A stretch of DNA of 64,000 nucleotides from Mycolicibacterium lacusdiani (GTDB taxonomy: Bacteria; Actinomycetota; Actinomycetes; Mycobacteriales; Mycobacteriaceae): positions 620,001 through 684,000 of the forward strand of contig NZ_JAKCFC010000002.1 in NCBI RefSeq assembly GCF_021916785.1, given 5' to 3'. Of this stretch, positions 53,571 through 62,596 are shown in pieces (the stretch's first letter is position 1; the number at the start of each line of letters is the position of its first letter). A program made the position numbers and the translations under genes. The notes beneath the pieces are model-generated. The model was not told where the DNA came from. It saw only the letters and a list, made by a program, of their open reading frames with translations, and ran no database searches.

Positions 53571-54544
53571 TGACTCTTACTGCCGATACCGACGCCGACG
53601 CCGGCGAGAAGGCGGTAGCCGAGCGGGTCCGCAAGATCCGGGCTGCACAGGAGACCGGCGTGAGCCGCGCCGAAGGCTGGCGCAGGCGAGGGCCGCTGCT
53701 ACCCGCACTCATCTTCATGATTGCGGTCACGCAGCTGCCGTTCCTGTTCACGCTGTACTACTCGACGCTGTCCTGGAACCTGGTTCGCCCCGGGTCGCGA
53801 CAATTCGTTGGGCTCAACAACTACATCGCGGTGGTCAAGGACAGTCAGTTCTGGTCGGTGGCACTCAACACCGTCATCCTGATCGTGGGCGTCGTGCTGA
53901 TCTCGGCGCTGCTCGGCCTGCTGCTCGCGCTGCTGCTCGACCGTGCCTTCCTCGGCCGCGGCATCGTGCGGACGCTGCTGATTACGCCCTTCTTGATCAC
54001 ACCCGTTGCGGGAGCCCTGATCTGGAAGACCACGATCCTCGACCCCACGAACGGCATCCTCAACTGGGTGCTCTCGCTGGTGGGGATCGGCCCGGTCGAC
54101 TGGATCGGTCAGTTCCCGCTCACGATGGTGATGGTCGAACTCATCTGGCAGTGGACGCCGTTCATGATGCTGCTCATCCTGGCGGGCCTGACGTCGATGC
54201 CCCGCGACCAGCTCGAGGCGGGCCGGGTCGACGGTGCCGGTGCGTTCCAGCTCTTCCGGGAGCTGACCCTGCCCCACCTCCGCCGGTTCATCGAACTGGG
54301 CGTGGTGCTCGGTGCGGTCTACCTGGTCAACACCTTCGACGCGATCTTCATGATGACCCAGGGCGGGCCGGGCATCGCGAGTGCGAACCTGCCGTTCTAC
54401 ATCTATCAGCGCGCGTTCCTCGGGTTCGACATGGGTCAGGCCGCGGCCATGGGCGTGGTGGTCGTCCTGTTCACGATGGTGATCGCCAGCTTCGCGCTCC
54501 GATTGATCTTCAAATCATTCACCGGCAAGGAAGAGGCAGCCTGA
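53570..54544 (+). CDS. Sugar/polyol ABC transporter permease 1
   Basis: MalF-like permease of 324 residues with about six membrane helices and the EAA loop (LEAGRVDGAGAFQLFRELTLP). ATG 53570 overlaps the binding-protein stop (TGATG) with AGGAG 6 bases before; GTG 53567 is the alternative. It pairs with the next permease to form the channel. Confidence 0.92.
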   Translation: MTLTADTDADAGEKAVAERVRKIRAAQETGVSRAEGWRRRGPLLPALIFMIAVTQLPFLFTLYYSTLSWNLVRPGSRQFVGLNNYIAVVKDSQFWSVALNTVILIVGVVLISALLGLLLALLLDRAFLGRGIVRTLLITPFLITPVAGALIWKTTILDPTNGILNWVLSLVGIGPVDWIGQFPLTMVMVELIWQWTPFMMLLILAGLTSMPRDQLEAGRVDGAGAFQLFRELTLPHLRRFIELGVVLGAVYLVNTFDAIFMMTQGGPGIASANLPFYIYQRAFLGFDMGQAAAMGVVVVLFTMVIASFALRLIFKSFTGKEEAA

Positions 54545-54545
54545 C

Positions 54546-55418
54546 ATGACCGCTACTGCTACCGAGAATGCCTCCGCGACAGCGGCGCCGCCCGGACCGC
54601 GCAAGAAGAAGAGCAAGAAGTTCAGCCCGTGGGGGATCGTGGCCTGGCTCGCAGGCCTCGGGTTCTTCTTCCCGGTCTTCTGGATGGTGCTGACGTCGTT
54701 CAAGCAGGAGAGCGCCGCCGCCACCAATCCGCCGACGCTGTTCTTCACCCCCACACTCGACCAGTACAGCGCCGTGTTCAGCCAGGGCATCGGTCCCGCC
54801 ATGCTGAATTCGCTGTTCGCGACCGGCATGTCGACGATCCTGGTGCTGCTGCTGGGCGTGCCCGCCGCGTTCGCCCTGTCGCTGCGGCCCGTCCGCAAGA
54901 CGTCGGACGCACTGTTCTTCTTCATGAGCACGAAGATGCTGCCGGTCGTCGCGGTCATCCTGCCGCTGTACGTGATCGTCTCCAACGTCGGTCTACTCGA
55001 CAACATCTGGGCCCTGGTCGTCCTCTACACGGCGATGAACCTGCCGATCGCCGTCTGGATGATGCGCTCGTTCTTCCTCGAGGTGCCGGGCGAATTGCTC
55101 GAGGCGGCGAGCCTGGACGGTGCGAGCCTGTGGCGCTCGGTGCGCGAGGTGATCCTGCCGCTGGTGTCACCCGGCATAGCGGCGACCGCGCTGATCTGCG
55201 TGATCTTCGCGTGGAACGAGTTCTTCTTCGCGGTGAACCTCACCGCGGTGAACGCACAGACCATGCCGGTGTACCTCGTCGGGTTCATCGCCGGTGAGGG
55301 TCAGTACTGGGCCGTGTTGTCGGCGGCCGCGACGATGGCGGCCCTGCCCGTCATCCTCTGCGGATGGTTCGCGCAGAACAAGCTCGTGCGCGGTCTGTCC
55401 TTCGGCGCGATCAAGTAA
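54546..55418 (+). CDS. Sugar/polyol ABC transporter permease 2
   Basis: MalG-like permease of 290 residues with six membrane helices and the EAA loop LLEAASLDGASLWRSVREVIL. ATG 54546 follows the upstream stop by 1 base. N-terminal Lys-rich segment (RKKKSKKFSPW) marks the cytoplasmic end. It forms the importer with the preceding permease. Confidence 0.92.
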   Translation: MTATATENASATAAPPGPRKKKSKKFSPWGIVAWLAGLGFFFPVFWMVLTSFKQESAAATNPPTLFFTPTLDQYSAVFSQGIGPAMLNSLFATGMSTILVLLLGVPAAFALSLRPVRKTSDALFFFMSTKMLPVVAVILPLYVIVSNVGLLDNIWALVVLYTAMNLPIAVWMMRSFFLEVPGELLEAASLDGASLWRSVREVILPLVSPGIAATALICVIFAWNEFFFAVNLTAVNAQTMPVYLVGFIAGEGQYWAVLSAAATMAALPVILCGWFAQNKLVRGLSFGAIK

Positions 55419-55447
55419 CTTCCCCTCACTTTCAAGGAGCTAGAGAC

Positions 55448-56536
55448 ATGGCATCGATCACCTACAAGAACGCCTCCTGCATCTACGAGGGCTCGGACAA
55501 GCTCGCGGTCGACAACCTCAACCTCGAGATCGAGGACGGCGAATTCGTGGTCCTGGTCGGGCCTTCCGGTTCCGGCAAGAGCACCGCACTGCGGATGCTG
55601 GCCGGCTTGGAGGACATCGACGAGGGCGCCATCGAGATCGGCGGCAAGGACATGACGGGTGTGCCGTCCAAGGACCGCGACATCGCGATGGTGTTCCAGA
55701 ATTACGCGCTGTACCCGAACAAGACCGTTGCTGAGAACATGGGCTTCGCGCTCAAGCTGCGCGGCGTCTCGGCCGAGGAACGCCGCAAGAAGGTAGAGGA
55801 GGCGGCCAAGGTCCTCGACCTGACCGAGCACCTGGATCGCAAGCCCGCCAAGCTGTCCGGCGGTCAGCGCCAGCGAGTCGCCATGGGACGTGCGATCGTC
55901 CGCGAGCCGCAGGTGTTCTGCATGGACGAGCCGCTGTCGAACCTCGACGCCAAGCTGCGCGTGCAGACCCGCACCCAGATCGCGGCGCTGCAGCGTCGAC
56001 TCGGAACCACCACCGTCTACGTCACCCACGACCAGGTCGAGGCAATGACGATGGGCGACCGGGTGGCCGTGCTGCGCTTCGGCAAGCTCCAGCAGTTCGC
56101 CGCGCCCAACGAACTCTACGATCGCCCGGCCAACGCCTTCGTCGCCGGCTTCATCGGCTCGCCCGCGATGAACCTGTTCACCGCGGCTATCACGAACAAC
56201 GGCGTCCGGGTTGGTGACTCGGTGTTCGAGTTGGAGCGTGACGACATCTCGACCCTGTCCGGTGCGGGCGTCAACGAGGTGACCGTTGGGATCCGGCCCG
56301 AGCAACTGGAGGTCACCGATAGCGGTGGCGTGGAGGTCGTCGTCGACCTCGTCGAAGACCTCGGCAGCGAGGCCTACGTGTACACCCACGCGGGCTCCGG
56401 CTCGACGGGCGTGGAGCTGGTGGCACGCTGCAACCCGCGCACGGCACCCCGGCTGGCCGACACGGTGCGGCTGCGCAGGCACCAGGAGGGCGCGGTGCAC
56501 CTGTTCCACCCGGAGACCGGCGAACGCCTGAACTGA
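55448..56536 (+). CDS. Sugar/polyol ABC transporter ATPase (UgpC/MsmK-like)
   Basis: ATPase of 362 residues. Walker A LVGPSGSGKSTALRML, signature LSGGQRQRVAMGRAIV, Walker B VFCMDEPLSNLD, His-loop YVTHDQVEAM, and a C-terminal TOBE-like region (VGIRPEQLEV). It should drive the two permeases. ATG 55448 follows AAGGAG; upstream in-frame codons are not used. Some such ATPases serve several sugar systems. Confidence 0.93.
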   Translation: MASITYKNASCIYEGSDKLAVDNLNLEIEDGEFVVLVGPSGSGKSTALRMLAGLEDIDEGAIEIGGKDMTGVPSKDRDIAMVFQNYALYPNKTVAENMGFALKLRGVSAEERRKKVEEAAKVLDLTEHLDRKPAKLSGGQRQRVAMGRAIVREPQVFCMDEPLSNLDAKLRVQTRTQIAALQRRLGTTTVYVTHDQVEAMTMGDRVAVLRFGKLQQFAAPNELYDRPANAFVAGFIGSPAMNLFTAAITNNGVRVGDSVFELERDDISTLSGAGVNEVTVGIRPEQLEVTDSGGVEVVVDLVEDLGSEAYVYTHAGSGSTGVELVARCNPRTAPRLADTVRLRRHQEGAVHLFHPETGERLN

Positions 56537-56581
56537 CGTGCGTGCGCCTTCCGGCGGGCAGGAGCGGAGCGACCCGGGGCA

Positions 56582-57841
56582 GTGAGTGAACTCAGGCTGA
56601 GGGCGCCTACGGCGGGGCTGCTCTCCTTGCCGTGGGACCGGCCGCTGGAGCAGTGGCTGGTGCCCGACGTTCCGTTGCGCGACTTCGCCGTCGGGCCGAG
56701 TCGGCACCTGGTCAAGTTCGTCGAGGCCGACGGTCAGGTGTGGGCAGTCAAGGACATGCCGGGGCGGATCGCCGCCAAGGAGTACGACGTCCTGCGCCGC
56801 CTCGAGGACATGGGGCTGCCCGCGGTACGCCCGGCCGGGCTTGTGTTGCAACCGGAGTTCGACACCGCGATCCTGGTCACCCGCTACCTGGAGGGGTCCT
56901 GGCAGTACCGCAGGCTCTTCATGCGCCTGCCGCCCGAGGAACCCAAGCATCGCGCCCGTCTGCTCGACGCGATGGCCGGGCTGCTGGTGGAGCTGCACCG
57001 GCACGGAATGTTCTGGGGCGACTGCTCGTTGGCGAACACGCTGTTCTCCCGCGACGGCCAGCTGCTGCAAGCGTGGCTCGTCGACGCCGAGACCTCCGAG
57101 GTGCATCCGTCGCTGAGCCGCGGACAACGGCAGTATGACCTCGACATCGCGGTGGAGAACGTGGCGATGGGAATGGTGGACCTCGCCGCGCGGCTCGACA
57201 CGTCAGAGGAGTTGCAGGACACGCTGATCGGGGAGGCCGAACAGGTTCGGCTCCGGTACGAGGAGCTGTGGAGCATCCTGCACTCGGAGCCGGTGTTCGG
57301 GTTCAACGACCGCTACCGCGTCGAGGGGATCATTCGTCGGCTCAACGAGCTGGGCTTCGCCGTCGATGAACTGTCCCTGCAGCCCGACAGTGCCGACCCC
57401 AGCCGGATGCACGTGCGGTTCGCGGTCGGCGACCGGCGCTACCACGCCCAGGACCTGCAGCGGCTCACCGGTCTCGACGTGGGGGAGGGGCAGGCGCGCA
57501 TCCTGCTTGGTGACCTTCGGGCCTACCAGGCGCAGCTGTCCGCCGAGGCCGGGTACGACGTCGATGAGTCGACCGCCGCCCGGCTGTGGGTGATGGAGGT
57601 GCTGACGCCAACCGAACGGCTGGCCCATGACGCCGTGCATCGCGCGGGCACCCCGATCCAGGCCTACTGTGACCTGCTGGAGGTGCGGTGGCTGCTGAGT
57701 GAGCAGGCGGGTCGCGACGTCGGCACCAGCGCGGCGCTCGCCGCGCTGGCCCGGAATCGGATCCCAATGGACGCGGCGGCGAAGCTCGCGATTGCCGAGG
57801 TGCCGACCGCGCCGTTCGCCGTGCAGTTCGAGGACGACTGA
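56582..57841 (+). CDS. DUF4032 kinase-like protein
   Basis: Protein of 419 residues with a lipopolysaccharide-kinase-like N-terminal half: VWAVKDMPGRIAAKEYDVLR (the possible ATP Lys), HRHGMFWGDCSLANTLFS (catalytic-loop-like HxxxxxGDxSxxN) and WLVDAETSEVH (metal Asp). The C-terminal half (about 235-419) is the DUF4032 domain. The substrate is unknown. GTG 56582 begins 45 bases after the ABC ATPase stop. It may be a sensor or kinase tied to the polyol cluster or an independent gene. Confidence 0.75.
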   Translation: MSELRLRAPTAGLLSLPWDRPLEQWLVPDVPLRDFAVGPSRHLVKFVEADGQVWAVKDMPGRIAAKEYDVLRRLEDMGLPAVRPAGLVLQPEFDTAILVTRYLEGSWQYRRLFMRLPPEEPKHRARLLDAMAGLLVELHRHGMFWGDCSLANTLFSRDGQLLQAWLVDAETSEVHPSLSRGQRQYDLDIAVENVAMGMVDLAARLDTSEELQDTLIGEAEQVRLRYEELWSILHSEPVFGFNDRYRVEGIIRRLNELGFAVDELSLQPDSADPSRMHVRFAVGDRRYHAQDLQRLTGLDVGEGQARILLGDLRAYQAQLSAEAGYDVDESTAARLWVMEVLTPTERLAHDAVHRAGTPIQAYCDLLEVRWLLSEQAGRDVGTSAALAALARNRIPMDAAAKLAIAEVPTAPFAVQFEDD

Positions 57842-57843
57842 GG

Positions 57844-58077
57844 CTAGATCGCCGGTTGGTCGCCGGGTGTCAGGCCGTAGGGCAGATCGGGGCTGAGTCC
57901 AGACCCCGTGGGGTCGGGGTGGGTGAACACCTGCGTGGGCGTCGCCCGGCAGTTCGAATCCATCGGCGTCTGATCGCCGGAGCAGTAGGGCACCAGATCC
58001 TGCGGGTCGGCTCCCGCCGGCGCCGCCGTCACGACGGCCGCCACAGCCGCCGCGCACATTGCCAACGCTCGCATCAC
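57844..58077 (-). CDS. Small secreted protein
   Basis: Protein of 77 residues with a signal peptide (LAMCAAAVAAVVTAAPAGA, cleavage after AGA) and two cysteines (YCSGDQTP and NCRATPTQ). Start read as GTG 58077, ATG 58074 is nearly the same. It ends 3 bases from the DUF4032 stop and its start faces ligD 32 bases away. No function can be named. Confidence 0.6.
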   Translation of the reverse strand: MMRALAMCAAAVAAVVTAAPAGADPQDLVPYCSGDQTPMDSNCRATPTQVFTHPDPTGSGLSPDLPYGLTPGDQPAI

Positions 58078-58109
58078 TAGGTCAACGTAACAGCGGGTAA
58101 TAGCGTGGA

Positions 58110-60380
58110 ATGGTGGATCGTTGCGGGCGGGTGAAGCTGACCAACGCCGACAAGGTGCTCTACCCGGCCACGGGTACGACCAAGGCGGAGGTCTTCGAGT
58201 ACTACGCCACCATCGCCGACGTCATGGTGCCGCACATCGCGGGCAGGCCCGTGACGCGCAAGCGCTGGCCCAACGGCGTCGGGCAGCCAGACTTCTTCGA
58301 GAAGCAGCTGGCGTCGTCGGCGCCCGAATGGCTCGGCCGCGGGTCGGTCACCCACAAGTCGGGCACCACGACGTACCCGGTGATCGACTCGCGCGAAGGG
58401 CTGGCCTGGATCGCGCAGCAGGCGTCGCTCGAGGTGCACGTGCCGCAGTGGCGTTTCGTCAATCCTTCGACGCCGGGGCCAGCGACGCGGATCGTGTTCG
58501 ACCTCGACCCCGGGGAGGACGTGGCGTTCCGCCAGCTGTGCGAGGTCGCCCACGAGGTGCGCGGATTCATCACCGACATCGGGCTGACGACCTATCCGCT
58601 CACCAGCGGCAGCAAGGGCTTGCACCTCTACGTCCCGCTCGCCGAGCCGGTGAGTTCACAGGGCGCGTCGGTGCTGGCCAAGCGGATCGCCGTGCAGCTC
58701 GAGAAGCAGATGCCCAAGCAAGTGACCGCGACGATGACCAAGAGCCTGCGCGCCGGGAAGGTCTTCCTCGACTGGAGCCAGAACAGCGCCGCCAAGACCA
58801 CCATCGCGCCGTACTCGTTGCGCGGCAGGGACGAGCCGACGGTGGCGGCCCCGCGCACCTGGGAGGAGATCGAGGACCCCGATCTGCGGCACCTGCGGTT
58901 CGACGAGGTGCTCGCGCGGGTGGAGGCCGACGGCGACCTGCTGGCTGGACTCGACGAATACGTCCCGCTGGCAGACAAGTTGACGACCTACCGCAGCATG
59001 CGCGATCCGGTGAAGACGCCCGAACCCGTCCCGCAGCAGGCGCCGGCGGTCGGCAACGACGACACCTTCGTCATCCAGGAGCACCATGCCCGGCGACTGC
59101 ACTACGACTTCCGGTTGGAGCGCAACGGCGTGCTGGTGTCGTGGGCCATCCCGAAGAACCTGCCCGAGACCACGTCGGTCAACCACCTCGCCGTGCACAC
59201 CGAGGATCACCCGCTGGAGTATGCGACCTTCGCGGGCTCGATTCCCAAGGGCGAGTATGGCGGTGGCGAGGTCTTCATCTACGACTCCGGCACCTACGAG
59301 GCCGAGAAGTTCAACGACAACCCGCCCGACGGACCCGAGAAGGGCGGCGAGGTGATCGTCACGCTGAACGGGTCCAAGGTGTCCGGTCGATACGCGCTGA
59401 TCCAGACCGGCGGCAAGAACTGGCTGGCGCATCGCATGAAGGAGCAGCCAACGCCGATGCCGAAGGATCTGGCGCCGATGCTCGCCACCCACGGGTCGGT
59501 GGCGAAACTCAAGGCGGGCCAGTGGGCGTTCGAGGGGAAGTGGGACGGCTACCGGCTGCTCGTCGACGCCGATCACGGTGCGCTGGAACTCAGATCCCGC
59601 AGCGGCCGCGACGTCACCCGCGAGTATCCCCAACTGCAGGCGCTCGCCGCCGATCTGGCCGACCATCACGTCATCCTCGACGGCGAGGCCGTGGCGCTCG
59701 ACGAAGCGGGTGTCCCGAACTTCGGGCTGATGCAGAACCGCGCGCGCTCGACCCGGGTTGAGTTCTGGGCGTTCGACGTCCTCTCACTCGACGGACGATC
59801 GCTGTTGCGCGCCAAGTACTCCGACCGACGCCGGATCCTGGAGACGCTCGTCGACGCCGGCGGCCTCATCGTGCCGGATCGGCTCGACGGCGACGGCCCA
59901 GAGGCCCTCGAGACGGCGCGGGAACGCCGGTGGGAGGGCGTGGTCGCCAAGAAGCTCGACTCGACCTACCAGCCGGGCCGGCGGTCGTCGTCGTGGGTCA
60001 AGGACAAGCTCTGGCGCACACAGGAAGTCGTGATCGGCGGATGGCGTGCCGGGGAGGGCGGCCGCAGCAGCGGCATCGGCGCGCTGCTCCTGGGTGTGCC
60101 CGATCCCGAGGGCGGGCTGCAGTTCGCCGGCCGGGTCGGGACGGGCTTCACCGAGAAGGACCTGGCGAGTCTCAAGAAGACCCTGGCGCCGCTGCACACC
60201 GACGAATCGCCGTTCACGAAGCGACTCACCGGCCCCGACGCCAAGGGCGTGACGTTCGTGCGCCCGGAGCTGGTGGGGGAGGTCCGCTACAGCGAGCGCA
60301 CCTCGGATGGCCGCCTGCGCCAACCGAGTTGGCGCGGCCTGCGCGACGACAAGAGCCCTGACGAGGTGGTATGGGAATAG
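58110..60380 (+). CDS. ligD: ATP-dependent DNA ligase LigD
   Basis: Multifunctional NHEJ enzyme of 756 residues with domains in the order polymerase (about 1-290), phosphoesterase (about 315-450) and ligase (about 460-756). Metal Asp pair in FDLDPG (131, 133); phosphoesterase histidines in QEHHARRLHYDFRLE; ligase Lys 477 in FEGKWDGYR. It fills and seals double-strand breaks with Ku. Length and order match the M. tuberculosis enzyme Rv0938. TAATAG (58098-58103) lies 6 bases before the start, so it is probably leaderless. In this genome it is 9.4 kb from ku. Confidence 0.95.
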   Translation: MVDRCGRVKLTNADKVLYPATGTTKAEVFEYYATIADVMVPHIAGRPVTRKRWPNGVGQPDFFEKQLASSAPEWLGRGSVTHKSGTTTYPVIDSREGLAWIAQQASLEVHVPQWRFVNPSTPGPATRIVFDLDPGEDVAFRQLCEVAHEVRGFITDIGLTTYPLTSGSKGLHLYVPLAEPVSSQGASVLAKRIAVQLEKQMPKQVTATMTKSLRAGKVFLDWSQNSAAKTTIAPYSLRGRDEPTVAAPRTWEEIEDPDLRHLRFDEVLARVEADGDLLAGLDEYVPLADKLTTYRSMRDPVKTPEPVPQQAPAVGNDDTFVIQEHHARRLHYDFRLERNGVLVSWAIPKNLPETTSVNHLAVHTEDHPLEYATFAGSIPKGEYGGGEVFIYDSGTYEAEKFNDNPPDGPEKGGEVIVTLNGSKVSGRYALIQTGGKNWLAHRMKEQPTPMPKDLAPMLATHGSVAKLKAGQWAFEGKWDGYRLLVDADHGALELRSRSGRDVTREYPQLQALAADLADHHVILDGEAVALDEAGVPNFGLMQNRARSTRVEFWAFDVLSLDGRSLLRAKYSDRRRILETLVDAGGLIVPDRLDGDGPEALETARERRWEGVVAKKLDSTYQPGRRSSSWVKDKLWRTQEVVIGGWRAGEGGRSSGIGALLLGVPDPEGGLQFAGRVGTGFTEKDLASLKKTLAPLHTDESPFTKRLTGPDAKGVTFVRPELVGEVRYSERTSDGRLRQPSWRGLRDDKSPDEVVWE

Positions 60381-60384
60381 GGGC

Positions 60385-60840
60385 TCACCGGGACGCGGCG
60401 ATCGCCTCCGCCATGCCCCTGGTCGCCAGGACGTCGGCCAACTCGTTGTCGGGAACGCCCGAGTGCCCCTTCACCCAGAACCACTCGACCTGGTGCAGCG
60501 CGCACGCCAGTCGCAGCCGCTTCCAGAGGTCGACGTTCTTCACGGGTTGCTTGGCCGACGTCATCCAGCCGTTGCGTTCCCAGCCGAGCACCCACTTGGT
60601 GATGCCGTTGCGCACGTAGGTGCTGTCGGTGTGGAGGTGCACCACCACGGGCCGGGTGAGCGCCTCGAGCGCCATGATGGGCGCCGTCAACTCCATGCGG
60701 TTGTTGCTCGTCTCGCCGGGGTCGCCGCCACACATCTCGCGGACGTGCGCACCGCTGCGCAGCACCGCACCCCAACCGCCGGGACCGGGGTTCGGCCGGC
60801 ACCCGCCGTCGGTGTGGATGAGGACTACGTCAGCGCCCAT
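60385..60840 (-). CDS. rnhA: Ribonuclease HI
   Basis: RNase HI of 151 residues that cuts RNA in RNA-DNA hybrids. All catalytic acids are seen: Asp in [11 protein letters not shown], Glu in [13 protein letters not shown], Asp in HTDSTYV, and Asp in [15 protein letters not shown] 60840 begins [13 protein letters not shown]; the frame extends to 60876. It is convergent with ligD, 4 bases apart. The monofunctional type next to ligD fits fast-growing mycobacteria. Confidence 0.93.
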   Translation of the reverse strand: MGADVVLIHTDGGCRPNPGPGGWGAVLRSGAHVREMCGGDPGETSNNRMELTAPIMALEALTRPVVVHLHTDSTYVRNGITKWVLGWERNGWMTSAKQPVKNVDLWKRLRLACALHQVEWFWVKGHSGVPDNELADVLATRGMAEAIAASR

Positions 60841-60876
60841 GAGTGCAGAGGATAGGCATGGGCCCGATCGGGCCAT

Positions 60877-61554
60877 TCATCGACGCGCCGAGATCATCGC
60901 CGAGCGGACCGACATTCCCAGGTCGTGATGCCGCAGAGTGGTGATCCGGCGGCCGGGCTGCACGGCGTCCTTGACCGGCGCGGTGCGGTCGCCGAAGAAC
61001 GATGCCGTGGCATCGATGTCCGCCACCGTGTACGTGATCCCCCACAGCGTGGACGGACCCTCGCCCATCGCGTCCGGTGTGCCGACGACCTCGACGATCA
61101 CCTCGCACATCCGCACGAAGACCTGCCGAATGGGCCGTCCGCCGAGTTCGGCGTCGCGTGTCCGGCGCGGCTGGACGCCGATCGTTCCGAATGCTTCGAT
61201 CGTCCGGCTCAGGTTTGGTGACATCAGCACGACGTGGTCGATGGCGATTACGCCGTTGGCGTGCTGCGCCGGTGTCGTCACGGCACCACTGGCCACCGTG
61301 GTCGGCACGCCATCGACGTCATCGACGGACCCGCCGGGCAGACCGCCCAGCGACCACCCGACGATGCCGGTGCCGCGGTCACGTCCGATCAGCCGGACGG
61401 CGACGCTTCCGACCCGGCACACCGACCCGTCGTCGACGGTGAATCCGGCCCGCTCCCAGGCGTCGCCCGCGTCGGCGACGAGCAACCCGTCGACGGCGAC
61501 GGCGGCACCACTTTCGGTCGCGGGCTGAGAACCGTTGCGCACCTGGTCATTCAA
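60877..61554 (-). CDS. Glyoxalase/VOC-fold protein
   Basis: Protein of 225 residues with a VOC-fold C-terminal part: IAIDHVVLMSPNLSRTIEAF, RQVFVRMCEVIVEVVG, WGITYTVADIDATASFF. It lacks a clear second module of the same strength, so the N-terminal half may be a decayed repeat (GLLVADAGDAWERAGF). Start is ambiguous (TTG 61554 or GTG 61542). Enzyme or binding role unknown. Confidence 0.72.
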   Translation of the reverse strand: MNDQVRNGSQPATESGAAVAVDGLLVADAGDAWERAGFTVDDGSVCRVGSVAVRLIGRDRGTGIVGWSLGGLPGGSVDDVDGVPTTVASGAVTTPAQHANGVIAIDHVVLMSPNLSRTIEAFGTIGVQPRRTRDAELGGRPIRQVFVRMCEVIVEVVGTPDAMGEGPSTLWGITYTVADIDATASFFGDRTAPVKDAVQPGRRITTLRHHDLGMSVRSAMISARR

Positions 61555-61560
61555 GCAGAG

Positions 61561-61854
61561 TCAGTCGTCCTTGGACTTGTCGTCCCCGTCGGAGTCGTCC
61601 TTCGAGTCGTCCTCGACGTCGCGGTCCTTCGCGTCGTCGTCTGACTCGTCATCGGACTCGTCCTCGTCCTTGCCGTCGGTCTCCCGCGACTTGGCCCCAT
61701 CGAGTTCGATGACGGCCCAGTGACTCGGCGACAACAGCACCGACCATCGGCCTTCCTTCTTGCCCAGCTTCAGCACACCGTCGTCGACCTCCCAGACGGT
61801 ATCGTCGCCGTACTCAGATTCCTGCCCGTCGCTGTACGTCAGTTTGAATGCCAT
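61561..61854 (-). CDS. Small protein with acidic C-terminal tail
   Basis: Protein of 97 residues with a short beta-type N-terminal half (MAFKLTYSDGQESEYGDD, VWEVDDGVLKLGKKEGRWSVL) and a C-terminal tail of mostly Asp, Glu, Ser and Lys (DESDDESDDDAKDRD and on). ATG 61854 is the first sensible start. Not recognised; the tail suggests binding to a basic partner. The 3' end is 6 bases from the VOC gene start. Confidence 0.6.
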   Translation of the reverse strand: MAFKLTYSDGQESEYGDDTVWEVDDGVLKLGKKEGRWSVLLSPSHWAVIELDGAKSRETDGKDEDESDDESDDDAKDRDVEDDSKDDSDGDDKSKDD

Positions 61855-61892
61855 GCAGGAGGGTGCCCAGACGATGCTCCCGCTAACCGCTT

Positions 61893-61946
61893 GCGGTGAT
61901 TCGTGGAACATCACCCGCGCTCACCGCAGGAAATACTCCACGAATC
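61893..61946. promoter_or_regulatory. Overlapping inverted repeats in a divergent region
   Basis: GCGGTGA (61893-61899) pairs with TCACCGC (61921-61927), while GATTCGTGGA (61898-61907) pairs with TCCACGAATC (61937-61946). The two structures share bases 61898-61899 and cannot form fully together. They lie between divergent starts at 61854 and 62005. Confidence 0.4.
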
Positions 61947-62004
61947 GCGTGGTCCGGCTCAGCCGAGCAGCGGGCACGTCGCACCCCGGCGCTACGGTCA
62001 CGGC

Positions 62005-62595
62005 ATGCCGCTTCGGAACCGCGTCCGCCCGGACGGCGAGCTGATCGCGACCCCGGCGCGCGGCTCGCTCGTGGGCAACCGGGGCGTGCTGCACGACGAC
62101 GCCAAGCGGATCGTCCGGGCGTCGAATTCGATCCTGTGGATCAGTTGCCGGCTCGAGTTCAACGGCCGCAAGCAGGAGGTCATGAGGCCGGGCCGCTACA
62201 CGCAACTGTTCTTCCTCGACGACGCCGTGGCGCTCGCGGCCGGACACCGGCCGTGCGGCGAGTGTCGACGCGAGTCCTATCGCGCCTACCGCGACGCAGT
62301 GAATCGCGGCGCCGACGACCCCGTCGACAACGCCACCGACCTCAATAGGCGGCTGCGGACGTCCCGCAACGAGCCCCGTCGCAGGGCGGCGATCGCCGCC
62401 CTCCCCGACGGGGTGTTCGTCGAGTCAGGCGGCGACTTCCGGCTGCTGTGGGACGAGACGCTGTGGCGCTGGACGCCCGAGGGCTACGTCGACCCCATCC
62501 GCGCCGTTGGCGAGGCGACGGTGCTCACGCCCGAACTGTCGGTCGACGCGCTGCGGCACGGCTATCCCGTCGAGGTGCATCCGTCGGCGCAGTGA
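62005..62595 (+). CDS. Small CxxC protein of unknown function
   Basis: Protein of 196 residues, family not recognised. A Cys-rich motif in AAGHRPCGECRRESYRAYRDA resembles zinc-binding segments in Ada-like proteins, preceded by the strand LWISCRLEFNGRKQEVMRPG. The rest is basic in the middle and mixed at the end. TACGGT (61993-61998) lies 6 bases before ATG 62005, so leaderless. It ends 2 bases before the convergent MFS stop. Confidence 0.65.
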   Translation: MPLRNRVRPDGELIATPARGSLVGNRGVLHDDAKRIVRASNSILWISCRLEFNGRKQEVMRPGRYTQLFFLDDAVALAAGHRPCGECRRESYRAYRDAVNRGADDPVDNATDLNRRLRTSRNEPRRRAAIAALPDGVFVESGGDFRLLWDETLWRWTPEGYVDPIRAVGEATVLTPELSVDALRHGYPVEVHPSAQ

Positions 62596-62596
62596 G

